DNA of 64,000 bases, taken from Bosea beijingensis (GTDB taxonomy: Bacteria; Pseudomonadota; Alphaproteobacteria; Rhizobiales; Beijerinckiaceae). Shown here one piece after another: positions 35,919 through 44,491 of this stretch. A model generated the notes under the pieces. It was not told the origin of the DNA. It worked only from the letters and a program-made list of their open reading frames with translations, and searched no databases. The position numbers and the translations under genes were made by a program. Numbering within the stretch: position 1 is the stretch's first letter; each line of letters opens with the position of its first letter. The stretch spans positions 3,555,283 through 3,619,282 of the forward strand of contig NZ_CP132359.1 of NCBI RefSeq assembly GCF_030758975.1. Direction: 5' to 3'.

Positions 35919-36554
35919 ATGCCCCTTCCCAACCGCGTCAAACCCGATGGCACGCTCTTCGCCAACCCGGCGCGCGGCACCTTCTACGGCAATCGCGGCG
36001 GTCGCTTCCACGATCCCATGGCGCATGAGCTTCCCGCCCGCATCCAGGCGACGCGGCAATGGCTCTGCTGTGTCCTCTCCTTCAAGGGGCGCAAGCGCAA
36101 GGTCTGGGGCAACGGCTATACCGAACTGTTCTTCTGCGACGAGGTGACGGCGTTCGCGGCCGGACACCGCCCCTGCATGGAATGCAGGCGCCAGGATGCG
36201 CTGGCCTATCGCGCGGCACTGGTGCAGGGCCTCGGCCTCCCCGAGACGCCGCTCTTCCCGGAGATCGATCGCATCCTCGATGCCGACCGCCTGGACGGCC
36301 GAATGAAGCGCATCCATCGCCTGCCGGCCGAGCAATTGCCCGATGGCGCCATGTTGCTTTCCGACGACGGAACGGATTTCCTGGCGCTGCGGGGAGCGTC
36401 TGCCCTGCTCTGGTCGCCCGGTGGTTATGTCGAGCGACGCAAGCGTCCAGCGGGAACGGTGACCGTCCTCACGCCGCCTGCCAGCATCGCAGCCATGCAG
36501 CACGGCTACCGCCCGCAATGGCATCCGAGCGCCGAGGCGTTCGACGCGGCCTGA
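35919..36554 (+). CDS. Conserved protein of unknown function with an Ada-like Cys motif
   Basis: The 211-residue protein (start MPLPNRVKPDGTLFANPARG) belongs to an alphaproteobacterial family I recognise only as conserved hypothetical. The middle contains WLCCVLSFKGRKRKVWGN and then FFCDEVTAFAAGHRPCMECRR, whose EA-AAGHRPC-x2-CR core resembles the zinc-binding end of the Ada methylphosphotriester-repair domain (AAGFRPCKRC). The C-terminal half has VTVLTPPASIAAMQHGYRP. ATG 35901 is an alternative start. It may bind zinc and nucleic acid, but the function is unknown. Confidence 0.75.
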   Translation: MPLPNRVKPDGTLFANPARGTFYGNRGGRFHDPMAHELPARIQATRQWLCCVLSFKGRKRKVWGNGYTELFFCDEVTAFAAGHRPCMECRRQDALAYRAALVQGLGLPETPLFPEIDRILDADRLDGRMKRIHRLPAEQLPDGAMLLSDDGTDFLALRGASALLWSPGGYVERRKRPAGTVTVLTPPASIAAMQHGYRPQWHPSAEAFDAA

Positions 36555-36628
36555 CGCCTTGGCGGGCAGGAACTTTCCCCCGCGCACCAGCGTTGCCGCA
36601 GCATCATCGTTCCAAACGGGGGCTTCAA

Positions 36629-36703
36629 ATGCGTTCCATCATCCTCTGGCTTGTAGGCGTTCCGATTCCGGTCATCATCCTGCTGTGGTTCTTCATGAAG
36701 TAG
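36629..36703 (+). CDS. 24-residue single-helix membrane peptide
   Basis: The ORF encodes a peptide of 24 residues that is almost one transmembrane helix (core WLVGVPIPVIILLWFFMK). It has a GGGGG ribosome site 7 bases upstream and a perfect terminator 23 bases after its stop. Near-identical short peptides with the WLLGVPIPIIILL core occur widely in rhizobial relatives. It is below the usual annotation size cut-off. The function is unknown. Confidence 0.65.
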   Translation: MRSIILWLVGVPIPVIILLWFFMK

Positions 36704-36725
36704 CGTGCGGTTGCGTCGCGTGGAG

Positions 36726-36752
36726 AAGGCCGGGCCCAGCGCCCGGCCTTTT
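36726..36752 (+). terminator. Rho-independent terminator
   Basis: AAGGCCGGGC (36726-36735) pairs with GCCCGGCCTT (36741-36750) around a CCAGC loop, followed by TTC. It ends the transcript carrying the 24-residue peptide. Confidence 0.85.
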
Positions 36753-36851
36753 CGTTTCGCGGCGCTTCCCGCCATGAACTGACAGGCGATCATGCTTTTC
36801 CCGCATGACCCCGCCATCGCAACCCAGCACCGGCTCCCCTATATGCCGCCC

Positions 36852-37790
36852 ATGTCAGACACGACCTCGCCGATCATCTCGGTCTCCGGCCTCTCCAAGA
36901 CCTATGCTTCAGGCTTCAGCGCGCTGAAATCGGTCGACCTCACGATCAGGCGCGGCGAGATCTTCGCCCTGCTCGGCCCCAACGGCGCCGGAAAGACGAC
37001 GCTGATCAGCATCATCTGCGGCCTCGTCCGGCCGAGCACCGGCACGGTCACCGCCGATGGCCACGATATCCTCGTGGACTATCGCGCCGCCCGTTCGGCG
37101 ATCGGGCTCGTGCCGCAGGAGTTGACGACGGACGCCTTCGAGACAGTGTGGTCCACGGTGAATTTCAGCCGTGGCCTGTTCGGCAAGCCGCGCGACCCCG
37201 CCCTGATCGAGCGTATCCTCAAGGACCTCTCGCTCTGGGAGAAGAAGGACAGCCAGATCCGCATGCTCTCGGGCGGCATGAAGCGGCGCGTCATGATCGC
37301 CAAGGCGCTCTCGCACGAGCCGCGCATCCTCTTCCTCGACGAGCCCACCGCCGGCGTCGATGTCGAGCTCAGGCAGGACATGTGGCGAATGGTGCGCCGG
37401 CTGCGCGACGACGGCGTCACCATCATCCTGACCACCCACTATATCGAGGAAGCCGAGGAGATGGCCGACCGCGTCGGCGTCATCTCCAAGGGCGAGATCA
37501 TTCTGGTGGAAGAGAAAGCCGAGCTGATGCGCAAGCTCGGCAAGAAGCAGCTCTCGCTCCAGCTCCAGCAGCCGATCACAGCGATCCCCGAGCCTCTGGC
37601 GAGCTTCGACCTCAAGCTCTCGGCCGCCGGCGACGAGATCGTCTACACCTATGACACGCAGGCCGAGCGCACCGGCATCACCACCTTGCTGCAGGGCCTG
37701 GCCGAGGCCGGTATCCGCTTCCGCGACCTCAGCACCAGCCAGAGCTCGCTCGAGGACATTTTCGTGAGCCTGGTCAAGGAGCGCCGCTGA
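36852..37790 (+). CDS. ABC-2-type transporter ATPase, YadG-like
   Basis: This 312-residue ATPase has Walker [12 protein letters not shown], signature LSGGMKRR and Walker [13 protein letters not shown], with the GVD rather than NLD D-loop typical of ABC-2 exporters such as YadG and DrrA. It is translationally coupled to the permease gene (TGATG, one-base overlap). I use ATG 36852 ([16 protein letters not shown]); ATGs at 36792 and 36843 are also open. The cargo is unknown; YadGH-type systems are thought to export glycan or lipid material. Confidence 0.93.
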   Translation: MSDTTSPIISVSGLSKTYASGFSALKSVDLTIRRGEIFALLGPNGAGKTTLISIICGLVRPSTGTVTADGHDILVDYRAARSAIGLVPQELTTDAFETVWSTVNFSRGLFGKPRDPALIERILKDLSLWEKKDSQIRMLSGGMKRRVMIAKALSHEPRILFLDEPTAGVDVELRQDMWRMVRRLRDDGVTIILTTHYIEEAEEMADRVGVISKGEIILVEEKAELMRKLGKKQLSLQLQQPITAIPEPLASFDLKLSAAGDEIVYTYDTQAERTGITTLLQGLAEAGIRFRDLSTSQSSLEDIFVSLVKERR

Positions 37791-38560
37791 TGACAGGTCT
37801 CAATCTCCACGCGATCGCCGCGATCTACCGCTTCGAGATGAACCGTACCTGGCGCACCCCGCTCCAGAGCATCGTCTCGCCCGTGCTCTCGACCTCGCTC
37901 TATTTCATCGTCTTCGGGGGCGCGATCGGCTCGCGCATGCAATCGGTCGAGGGCGTGCCCTATGGCGCATTCATCGTGCCCGGCCTGATCATGCTCTCGC
38001 TGCTGACGCAGAGCATCGCCAATGCCTCCTTCGCGATCTATTTTCCGAAATTCACCGGCACGATCTACGAATTGCTCTCCGCGCCCGTCGCCTGGTGGGA
38101 GGCGGTGATCGCCTATGTCGGCGCCGCCGCGACCAAGTCGATCCTGCTCGGGCTCATCATTCTGCTGACCGCCGCCTTCTTCGTGCCGCTGCGGATCGAG
38201 CATCCCGCGATGATGCTGCTCTTCCTCGTGCTGACGGCGACGACCTTCAGCCTGTTCGGCTTCATCATCGGCATCTGGGCCGACGGTTTCGAGAAATTGC
38301 AGGTCATTCCGCTCTTGATCGTGACGCCGCTGGCCTTCCTTGGCGGCTCGTTCTACTCAATCTCGATGCTGCCGCCCTTCTGGCAGACGGTGACGCTGTT
38401 CAATCCCGTGGTCTACCTGATCAGCGGCTTCCGCTGGAGCTTCTACGGACTCGCCGATGTCAGCCTTGGCGTCAGCCTCGGCATGACGCTCATCTTCCTC
38501 GTCGCCTGCATCGCGACCGTCGGCTGGATCTTCAAGACGGGTTACCGGCTCAAGAACTGA
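37790..38560 (+). CDS. ABC-2-type transporter permease, YadH-like
   Basis: The 256-residue membrane protein has six predicted helices and the ABC-2 signature region ([22 protein letters not shown]) of the YadH/NodJ group. It pairs with the preceding ATPase and is the last gene before the convergent methyltransferase gene (21-base gap). Confidence 0.93.
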   Translation: MTGLNLHAIAAIYRFEMNRTWRTPLQSIVSPVLSTSLYFIVFGGAIGSRMQSVEGVPYGAFIVPGLIMLSLLTQSIANASFAIYFPKFTGTIYELLSAPVAWWEAVIAYVGAAATKSILLGLIILLTAAFFVPLRIEHPAMMLLFLVLTATTFSLFGFIIGIWADGFEKLQVIPLLIVTPLAFLGGSFYSISMLPPFWQTVTLFNPVVYLISGFRWSFYGLADVSLGVSLGMTLIFLVACIATVGWIFKTGYRLKN

Positions 38561-38581
38561 GCCGATAACCGCTGTCATCCG

Positions 38582-39433
38582 TCAGGAGCCGGAACGGGTC
38601 GCCTGCCAGTCGAGCTTGGCGCCGGCAGCCTCGCTGCTGCCGGTCATGCGGTCGTTCTCGGCGCGCCCGGTATAGCTGCGCCCGCCGGCCATGAAGCTGA
38701 TCTCGCCGCCCTTCATGCGCGCATCCGAAATCGGCTGCGCCTTGCCCGCGACCGTCAGCGTTCCCGACAGCTTCTGGAAGCTCTGCGTCAGCTTGAGTTC
38801 GCCATCGCCGAGGCGCCAGGTGCCCGCGACCTTGGCCGGGACGACCCAATGATAGGCGCGGCAATAGCTCGAGCAATTTTCGGCGACGATCGCGGTCTCG
38901 TCCGGCTCCCAGTCATCCATCATGAAGGTGTTGGAGACGACGCGTGTCCCCGGCTTCATGTCGAGGATCGTCGGCCGCAGCTTGAGATTGAGCTCCGGCA
39001 GCAGGAACAGCGTCAGCACCGTCGCGTCCGAGAAGTTGGTCTCGAAGATGTCGCCCTCGACGAAGCGCGCCCGCTCGGTCACGCCCTCGGCCTGGGCTGT
39101 CCGCTGGGAGAGCTTCACCATGTCGGGATTGTACTCGATGCCGAGCGCGCGCACGCCGCGCTTGGCCGCCGAGATGACGGTGCGCCCGTCGCCCGATCCG
39201 AGATCGACGAGGTAGTCGTCCTTCGTCAGCTTGGCCATCTCGAACATGCGATCGATCAGGGCCTGCTGCGTCGGCACCCAAACGACGTCCTTGCCGGCCT
39301 GGCCGGAGCGCGGAACGTAGTCGGGGACGGCACTCGGGTCCTTCGTCGCCTGGACCGGTTGGGCCTGGACGGCGAACGGCGCGAGCAGGCCGATGACGCA
39401 AGCAGCAGTGAGGGCGCGAACGATCTTCATCAT
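38582..39433 (-). CDS. SAM-dependent methyltransferase with a signal peptide
   Basis: The 283-residue protein begins with a typical Sec signal (MMKIVRALTAACVIGLLAPF, cleavage near AQA, residue 24). It continues with a class I methyltransferase fold: motif I VDLGSGDGR (76-84), acidic ribose ligand in LGIEYN (E100), and EGDIF. A C-terminal beta-rich region (about 200-283) is not part of the fold. Because S-adenosylmethionine is cytoplasmic, an exported copy is odd. The start has AGGAG upstream, so the signal is genuinely translated. Confidence 0.88.
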   Translation of the reverse strand: MMKIVRALTAACVIGLLAPFAVQAQPVQATKDPSAVPDYVPRSGQAGKDVVWVPTQQALIDRMFEMAKLTKDDYLVDLGSGDGRTVISAAKRGVRALGIEYNPDMVKLSQRTAQAEGVTERARFVEGDIFETNFSDATVLTLFLLPELNLKLRPTILDMKPGTRVVSNTFMMDDWEPDETAIVAENCSSYCRAYHWVVPAKVAGTWRLGDGELKLTQSFQKLSGTLTVAGKAQPISDARMKGGEISFMAGGRSYTGRAENDRMTGSSEAAGAKLDWQATRSGS

Positions 39434-39454
39434 GTCTCTCCTGTCGAACGGTCG

Positions 39455-40816
39455 TTACTTGAGCGAGGCGGGTGCGGCATCTGCGGGCAATGCGGCCTTG
39501 GGCTCTCTGCGGCGGAACAGCAGCAGCGGCAGCCCGGCCAGCACCACGGCGAGGCCGACGAGAGCGCCCTTGCCGGTATAGGCAAGGCTGGCATGCAGCA
39601 TGTAGGCGCAAGCCAGGCAGAACAGGATCGGCGTCAGCGGATAGAGCGGCACCCTGAAAGGCAGCGCCCGGCCGGGCTCCCGCCAGCGCAGGATCGGCAG
39701 GGCGAGCCCCACCAGCAGCAGGAAGGCCCAGAACACCGGCGCGCTGTAATCGACCATGGCCTGGAAGCCGTCGCGGCTCGCCGCGCCGAGTCCGACGAGC
39801 AGCAGGGCCACGGCGCCTTGCAGCAGCAGGCCGTTGGCCGGAGCCCGCCCGCGCTCGTCCCATTCGCCGACGCGCGGCAGCAGGGTGAGGTCCCGCGCCA
39901 TCGCGAAATAGACGCGTGCCCCGGTGAAGATCGTGGCGTTCAGGGTCGAAAGCGCCGCAACGACGATCGCGAGGCTGACGATCAGCGCTCCAGGTGCGCC
40001 CGCGACGCGTCGCATCATGTCGGCCGCGACGGCCTCCGAGTTGCGCAGACCGTCGAGGCCGAGAATCGCGAGCAACGCCAGATTGGCGAGCACATAGATG
40101 GCGATCAGAATCAGCGTTCCGATCGTCAGGACCTTCACCATGTTGCGGGCGGGATCCTTGAGTTCCCCCGAGAGATAGGCCGCTTCCGACCAGCCGCCAT
40201 AGGTCAGCAGCACAAAAACCATCGCGAGCCCGATCGCGGCCGATGCCGGCGCAGGCGAGGCCGTCTGCGGCGGGGCTTCTCCGCCTCCGAACAAGCCGAG
40301 CAGAATGATCGCCCCGAGCGCGCCGACCTCGATGAAGGTCATGACGATCTGCATCCTCTTGCTCTGGGTCGTGCCGATGACGTTGAGCGCGGTCAGGGCG
40401 ACGATGGAGAGCGCTGCATAAATCGCTGGCCCCATCGGCCCGATCGGCACGATCTGTGCCGCGTAGTCGCCCAGCACGAAGGCAACGGCCGCGATCGCAC
40501 CGGTCTGGATCACGGTCCCGCGCGCCCAGCCGAACAGCATCGCGACCGGCCGGCCATAGGCGCGAGTCAGGAAGTGATACTCCCCGCCCGTATGGGGATC
40601 GGCGGCAGCGAGCTCGGCATAGCAGAGCGCGCCGATCAGCGTGACGATGCCGCCCGCGACCCAGATGCCGATGAAGGCGGCCTCGCTTCCGACATTGGCC
40701 GCCACGATCGCCGGCGTCTTGAAGATCCCGATCCCGACGACGATGCCGACCATGATCGTCACAGCATCGAAAACGGACAGGGTCGGTTGCGGCTCGGCCT
40801 TCGCGGCTGCGGGCAT
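39455..40816 (-). CDS. APC-family amino acid permease
   Basis: The 453-residue membrane protein has about twelve helices and the APC signature near its N-terminus (GIVVGIGIFKTPAIVAANVG), with the substrate-site glycines GxG of helix 1. It resembles the YfnA/basic or serine-threonine type of amino acid:polyamine antiporters and symporters. It is 21 bases upstream of the methyltransferase gene and may share its transcript. Substrates are not predictable. Confidence 0.92.
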   Translation of the reverse strand: MPAAAKAEPQPTLSVFDAVTIMVGIVVGIGIFKTPAIVAANVGSEAAFIGIWVAGGIVTLIGALCYAELAAADPHTGGEYHFLTRAYGRPVAMLFGWARGTVIQTGAIAAVAFVLGDYAAQIVPIGPMGPAIYAALSIVALTALNVIGTTQSKRMQIVMTFIEVGALGAIILLGLFGGGEAPPQTASPAPASAAIGLAMVFVLLTYGGWSEAAYLSGELKDPARNMVKVLTIGTLILIAIYVLANLALLAILGLDGLRNSEAVAADMMRRVAGAPGALIVSLAIVVAALSTLNATIFTGARVYFAMARDLTLLPRVGEWDERGRAPANGLLLQGAVALLLVGLGAASRDGFQAMVDYSAPVFWAFLLLVGLALPILRWREPGRALPFRVPLYPLTPILFCLACAYMLHASLAYTGKGALVGLAVVLAGLPLLLFRRREPKAALPADAAPASLK

Positions 40817-40839
40817 TCAGTCCCCCTAGTTTGGTGAGA

Positions 40840-40930
40840 GTCGTACGACGGAAGTCGGACGGGAGAATGCGGCGGGAATGACGGTTGTTCCGCTCACAAA
40901 CCAGTCGGCAATGCTCACGGAGCCGTGAGC
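40840..40930. promoter_or_regulatory. Two short palindromes in the permease/prfC divergent region
   Basis: GTCGTACGAC (40840-40849) is a perfect ten-base palindrome and GCTCACGGAGCCGTGAGC (40913-40930) is a second with a two-base centre. Both lie in the 195-base gap between the divergent permease and prfC genes and look like dimeric regulator sites rather than RNA hairpins. Confidence 0.3.
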
Positions 40931-41011
40931 GCGGCGTGATCGAGCGAGTTATCCGGTGCGGAAGGCAAGAACGATTGACTTCCTCCGCCTCATCCTGTCT
41001 TCACACCCGCC

Positions 41012-42634
41012 ATGACCGATCTTTCGACCCTTGAAGCGTCCGCGGCCTCCGCCGCGCCGCATGCGCGCCGGCGCACCTTCGCCATCATCTCGCACCCGGA
41101 CGCGGGCAAGACGACGCTGACCGAGAAGCTGCTCTATTTCGGCGGCGCCATTCAGCTCGCCGGCGAGGTGCGCGCCAAGCAGGGCCGGCGCCAGACCTCC
41201 TCGGACTGGATGAAGATCGAGCGCCAGCGCGGCATCTCGGTCGTCACTTCGGTGATGACCTTCGAGTACGGGGGGCACGTCTTCAACCTGCTCGATACGC
41301 CGGGCCACGAGGACTTCTCGGAAGACACCTATCGGACGCTCACCGCCGTCGACGCCGCCGTCATGGTGATCGACGCCGCCAAGGGCATCGAGGACCGTAC
41401 CAAGAAGCTGTTCGAGGTCTGCCGCCTCCGCGACATCCCGATCGTCACCTTCATCAACAAGGTCGATCGCGAGACGCGCGACCCCTTCGACCTGATCAAC
41501 GAGATCGAGACCACGCTGGCGCTCGACGTCGCGCCGATGACCTGGCCGGTCGGCCGCGGCCGTGAATTTGTCGGCACATACGATCTCAAGGCCAATACCT
41601 TCCGCCGCAACCAGAAGGGCGACGAGCGCGCCGAGGACCGCCAGGTCTCCGGCTGGGACGATCCACTCTTCGACGAGCTCCTGCCGCATGGCGCCGCCGA
41701 GACCTGGCGCGAGGAGGTCTTCCTCGCCGCCGAAGGCCTGAAGCCCTTCGATCTCCAGGCTTTCCGCGAGGGCCATCTGACGCCGCTCTATTTCGGCGCG
41801 GCCTTGCGCGATTACGGCGTGCGCGACCTGATCGATGCGCTCGGCGCCTATGCCCCGAGCCCGCGCGCGCAACTCGCCGACAAGCGCCCGATCGAGGCGG
41901 ACGAGCCGAAGATGACCGGCTTCGTCTTCAAGATCCAGGCGAACATGGACCCGAACCACCGCGACCGCATCGCCTTCATGCGCATCTGCTCGGGCAAGCT
42001 GTCGCGCGGCATGAAGGCCAAGCTCGTCCGCACCGGCAAGCCGATGCCGCTTAACGCGCCGCAATTCTTCTTCGCCCGCGACCGCTCGATCGCGGAGGAG
42101 GCCTTCGCCGGCGACATCGTCGGCCTGCCCAACCACGGTACCCTGCGCATCGGCGACACGCTGACCGAGGGCGAGGACATCGTCTTCAAGGGCGTGCCGA
42201 GCTTCGCGCCCGAGATCCTGCGCCGCGTCAAGCTGAAGGACGCGATGAAGGCCAAGAAGCTGCGCGAGGCACTGCAGCAGATGGCCGAGGAAGGCGTCGT
42301 CCAGCTCTTTCTGCCGCATGACGGCGCGCCCGCCATTGTCGGCGTCGTCGGCGCGCTTCAGCTCGACGTACTCAAGGAACGCATGGACGCCGAATACTCG
42401 CTTCCGGTCGATTTCGAGCCTTGCCAGTTCTCGATCGCGCGCTGGGTCTCCTCGGAGGACAAGGTCGCGCTGCAGAAATTCGTCGGGTTGAAACCCTCGG
42501 CCATGGCCGACGATCTCGACGGCGACCCGGTCTTCATGGCATCGAGCCAGTTCACACTGAAATACGATGCCGAGCGCGCACCCGACATCACCTTCTCGGA
42601 CGTGAAGGACTACCAGAAGGTCACGAAGGCCTGA
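41012..42634 (+). CDS. prfC: Peptide chain release factor 3
   Basis: This 540-residue GTPase recycles release factors 1 and 2 from the ribosome after termination. The G-domain motifs are G1 HPDAGKTT, G3 DTPGHEDF and G4 NKVDRE, with the RF3-specific RRQTSSDWMKIERQRGISV switch region. Domains II and III follow to the usual length. It converges on an Lrp-family gene 12 bases away. It stands alone with a divergent permease upstream. Confidence 0.97.
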   Translation: MTDLSTLEASAASAAPHARRRTFAIISHPDAGKTTLTEKLLYFGGAIQLAGEVRAKQGRRQTSSDWMKIERQRGISVVTSVMTFEYGGHVFNLLDTPGHEDFSEDTYRTLTAVDAAVMVIDAAKGIEDRTKKLFEVCRLRDIPIVTFINKVDRETRDPFDLINEIETTLALDVAPMTWPVGRGREFVGTYDLKANTFRRNQKGDERAEDRQVSGWDDPLFDELLPHGAAETWREEVFLAAEGLKPFDLQAFREGHLTPLYFGAALRDYGVRDLIDALGAYAPSPRAQLADKRPIEADEPKMTGFVFKIQANMDPNHRDRIAFMRICSGKLSRGMKAKLVRTGKPMPLNAPQFFFARDRSIAEEAFAGDIVGLPNHGTLRIGDTLTEGEDIVFKGVPSFAPEILRRVKLKDAMKAKKLREALQQMAEEGVVQLFLPHDGAPAIVGVVGALQLDVLKERMDAEYSLPVDFEPCQFSIARWVSSEDKVALQKFVGLKPSAMADDLDGDPVFMASSQFTLKYDAERAPDITFSDVKDYQKVTKA

Positions 42635-42646
42635 AGCTGTGCTGGG

Positions 42647-43123
42647 CTAACGTTCCTCCGCGAATCCCAGCGGGATTGCCGAGGTCGATTTCAGCTCCTC
42701 CATCGCGAACATCGAGGTCACGTCGCTGAGGTCGATGCGCGAGATCAGCTTCTTGTAGAGCGTGTCATAGGCGGCAATGTCCGAGACGCAGGCCTTGAGC
42801 AGATAGTCGATCTCGCCGCTCATCCGGTAGAAATCGACGATCTCCGGCAGGTCCTGCACCGCCGTATGGAAGCGCTCCAGCCATTCCATCGAATGCCGCG
42901 CGGTTCTCACCGCGATGAAGACCGTGACCCCGGCCTTGAGCTTGTCGCGGTCGAGCAGGGCGACGCGGCGCTTGATGTAGCCGCCCTCCTCCAGCTTCTG
43001 CACCCGCCGCCAGCAGGGCGAGGACGACAGCCCCACCGCCTCGGCAAGTTCGGCGAGCGGCAGGCTGGCATCCTCCTGCAGGCGCGCCAGGATGCGCAGA
43101 TCGAAAGCATCCAGCTTGGCCAT
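42647..43123 (-). CDS. Lrp/AsnC-family regulator, probable regulator of cysteine dioxygenase
   Basis: The 158-residue protein has the Lrp helix-turn-helix (FDLRILARLQEDASLPLAEL, then VGLSSSPCWRRVQKLEEGG) and the RAM domain with FYRMSGEIDYLLKACVSD. The SSSPCWRR recognition helix is shared by DecR/CyuR-type regulators that respond to cysteine. ATG 43123 has GAGG 4 bases upstream. It is divergent from the cysteine dioxygenase gene, which fits cysteine sensing; that is inference. Confidence 0.94.
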   Translation of the reverse strand: MAKLDAFDLRILARLQEDASLPLAELAEAVGLSSSPCWRRVQKLEEGGYIKRRVALLDRDKLKAGVTVFIAVRTARHSMEWLERFHTAVQDLPEIVDFYRMSGEIDYLLKACVSDIAAYDTLYKKLISRIDLSDVTSMFAMEELKSTSAIPLGFAEER

Positions 43124-43179
43124 TGCACCTCGAAGAAATCGAAATCGGCTTCCTTCGTGAAGAATGAAGCGGAGAAAAA

Positions 43180-43216
43180 ATTCCAAGCATCATTCCACAA
43201 GAGGCAATCAATTCCA
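43180..43216. promoter_or_regulatory. Triple ATTCCA repeat, candidate Lrp-type operator
   Basis: ATTCCA occurs at 43180-43185, 43192-43197 and 43211-43216 in the unusually A/T-rich intergenic region between the Lrp regulator and the cysteine dioxygenase gene. The spacing is 12 and 19 bases. Lrp-family regulators often bind several degenerate AT-rich sites, but binding here is not shown. Confidence 0.3.
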
Positions 43217-43302
43217 ATCGGGGATGAAAATTCTCCATCTCCGCAAACCACTGCCCGCGTTCGGCGCATATCATTCCCAAACAGTTTCAAGAGGGAAATG
43301 GC

Positions 43303-43824
43303 ATGCAGGGTTTTCTCAGCGAGGAGCGGCGCGGGGCCGTGTTGCGCAATCTGCGGACCGATGCGGGTACGCTGACGCGCGACTACCTGAGCGCCGCCCG
43401 CGAAGTGCTGCAGGAGCTCGTCGCCATGCCCGACCTGATCCAGCGCCTGCCGCTGGAGCGCAAGGCCGGCTGCTACAGCCGCAACCTCCTCGCCGGCGAC
43501 GAGAATGTCAGCGTCTGGGCGATCGTCTGGGGCGCGGGCTCGGCGACCTCGATCCACGACCATCATTGTTCCTGCTGCTTCGGCGTCGTCTCGGGCACGG
43601 TCACCGAGACCTGGTATCGCGCGATCGACGCCAATCGCGCCGTGCAGACCGAGGAGCAGGAGCGCCAGCCGGGCTATGTCGCCTGCATGCTGCCTTCGGG
43701 CCCGAATATCCACCGCATGCGCAATTCCGGACCGGGCGAGGCGATCTCGATCCATATTTACGGCTTCGACCACGAGGTCCACGCCTCCTCGATCGAGACC
43801 GAGTACACCGCCGTCAGCGGCTGA
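43303..43824 (+). CDS. Cysteine dioxygenase, Arg-type
   Basis: This 173-residue cupin enzyme oxidises cysteine to cysteinesulfinate. The iron ligands are H85 and H87 (HDHH) and H137 (NIHRM). Residue numbering runs almost in step with mammalian cysteine dioxygenase: Y58 and R60 (YSRNL) mark the arginine type that prefers cysteine over mercaptopropionate. C92 in HCSCCFG and Y153 in IHIYG sit at the places of C93 and Y157 that form the cross-linked cofactor in mammals. A GAGGG ribosome site precedes ATG 43303. Confidence 0.92.
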   Translation: MQGFLSEERRGAVLRNLRTDAGTLTRDYLSAAREVLQELVAMPDLIQRLPLERKAGCYSRNLLAGDENVSVWAIVWGAGSATSIHDHHCSCCFGVVSGTVTETWYRAIDANRAVQTEEQERQPGYVACMLPSGPNIHRMRNSGPGEAISIHIYGFDHEVHASSIETEYTAVSG

Positions 43825-43873
43825 CTGCTTCCCGCAGGGTATTTTATCCCCGGCTTCGCGACAGCGGCGATGA

Positions 43874-43899
43874 TGCCCTCCTCATCGGGAGGGCATTTT
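43874..43899 (+). terminator. Hairpin that ends the dioxygenase gene and covers the next ribosome site
   Basis: TGCCCTCC (43874-43881) pairs with GGAGGGCA (43888-43895), followed by TTTT, a standard terminator for the preceding gene. The descending arm is GGAGGG, which is also the only good ribosome-binding site for the GH19 gene starting at 43901. Confidence 0.65.
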
Positions 43900-43900
43900 C

Positions 43901-44491
43901 ATGTCGATGCGCGCCATCGGAACCTGGGTCGGTCTCGACAGAGCGGCCGAGCCGGGTTTGACCGTCACCCGCGAGCGCCTGCTGCGCCTCGCGCCTTCCG
44001 CCAATGCGACGATCGTCACAGGCATTGCCGGGCGCTTCGATGATCTGGCGGATGATCACGACGTCACCACCCGGCTGCGCCTCTGCCATTTCCTGGCACA
44101 GGCGGCGCACGAGACCGACGGCTTCCGCACGCTCGAAGAATATGGCGGCCCCGCCTATTTCATCCGCTACGAAGGCCGGCGCGATCTCGGCAACACGCAG
44201 GCCGGCGACGGCATCCGCTATCACGGCCGTGGCATCTTCCAACTCACCGGCCGGGCCAATTACCGCCGCTTCGGTCAGTTGCTCGGCATCGACCTGGAGG
44301 CCGAGCCCGAGCGGGCGAAGGAGCCGGAGACCTCACTGCGCGTCGCCTTCGCCTACTGGGCCGAGCGTGCCATCAACACCGCCGCCGACGCTGACGATGG
44401 CGAGCGCGTGACGAAGCTCATCAATGGCGGCAGCAACGGTCTGGCGGAGCGCGCTCGCTTTCTCGCGAAGGCGAAGGGGATCTGGCTTTGA
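43901..44491 (+). CDS. Glycoside hydrolase family 19 (chitinase/endolysin-like)
   Basis: The 196-residue protein is a single GH19 domain with no signal peptide. The catalytic region is HFLAQAAHETDGFRTLEE, followed by GDGIRYHGRGIFQLTGRANY and a C-terminal NGGSNG motif. Bacterial enzymes of this size act as phage-type muramidases or peptidoglycan hydrolases as often as chitinases. No other phage genes are nearby. Its ribosome site lies inside a terminator-like hairpin. Confidence 0.88.
   Translation: MSMRAIGTWVGLDRAAEPGLTVTRERLLRLAPSANATIVTGIAGRFDDLADDHDVTTRLRLCHFLAQAAHETDGFRTLEEYGGPAYFIRYEGRRDLGNTQAGDGIRYHGRGIFQLTGRANYRRFGQLLGIDLEAEPERAKEPETSLRVAFAYWAERAINTAADADDGERVTKLINGGSNGLAERARFLAKAKGIWL

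Noticed and set aside
38849..40837. Open frame of more than 600 codons on the plus strand
   Set aside because: It is antisense to the methyltransferase and APC permease genes and has the Arg/Asp/Gln-rich look of a shadow frame, with no ribosome site.
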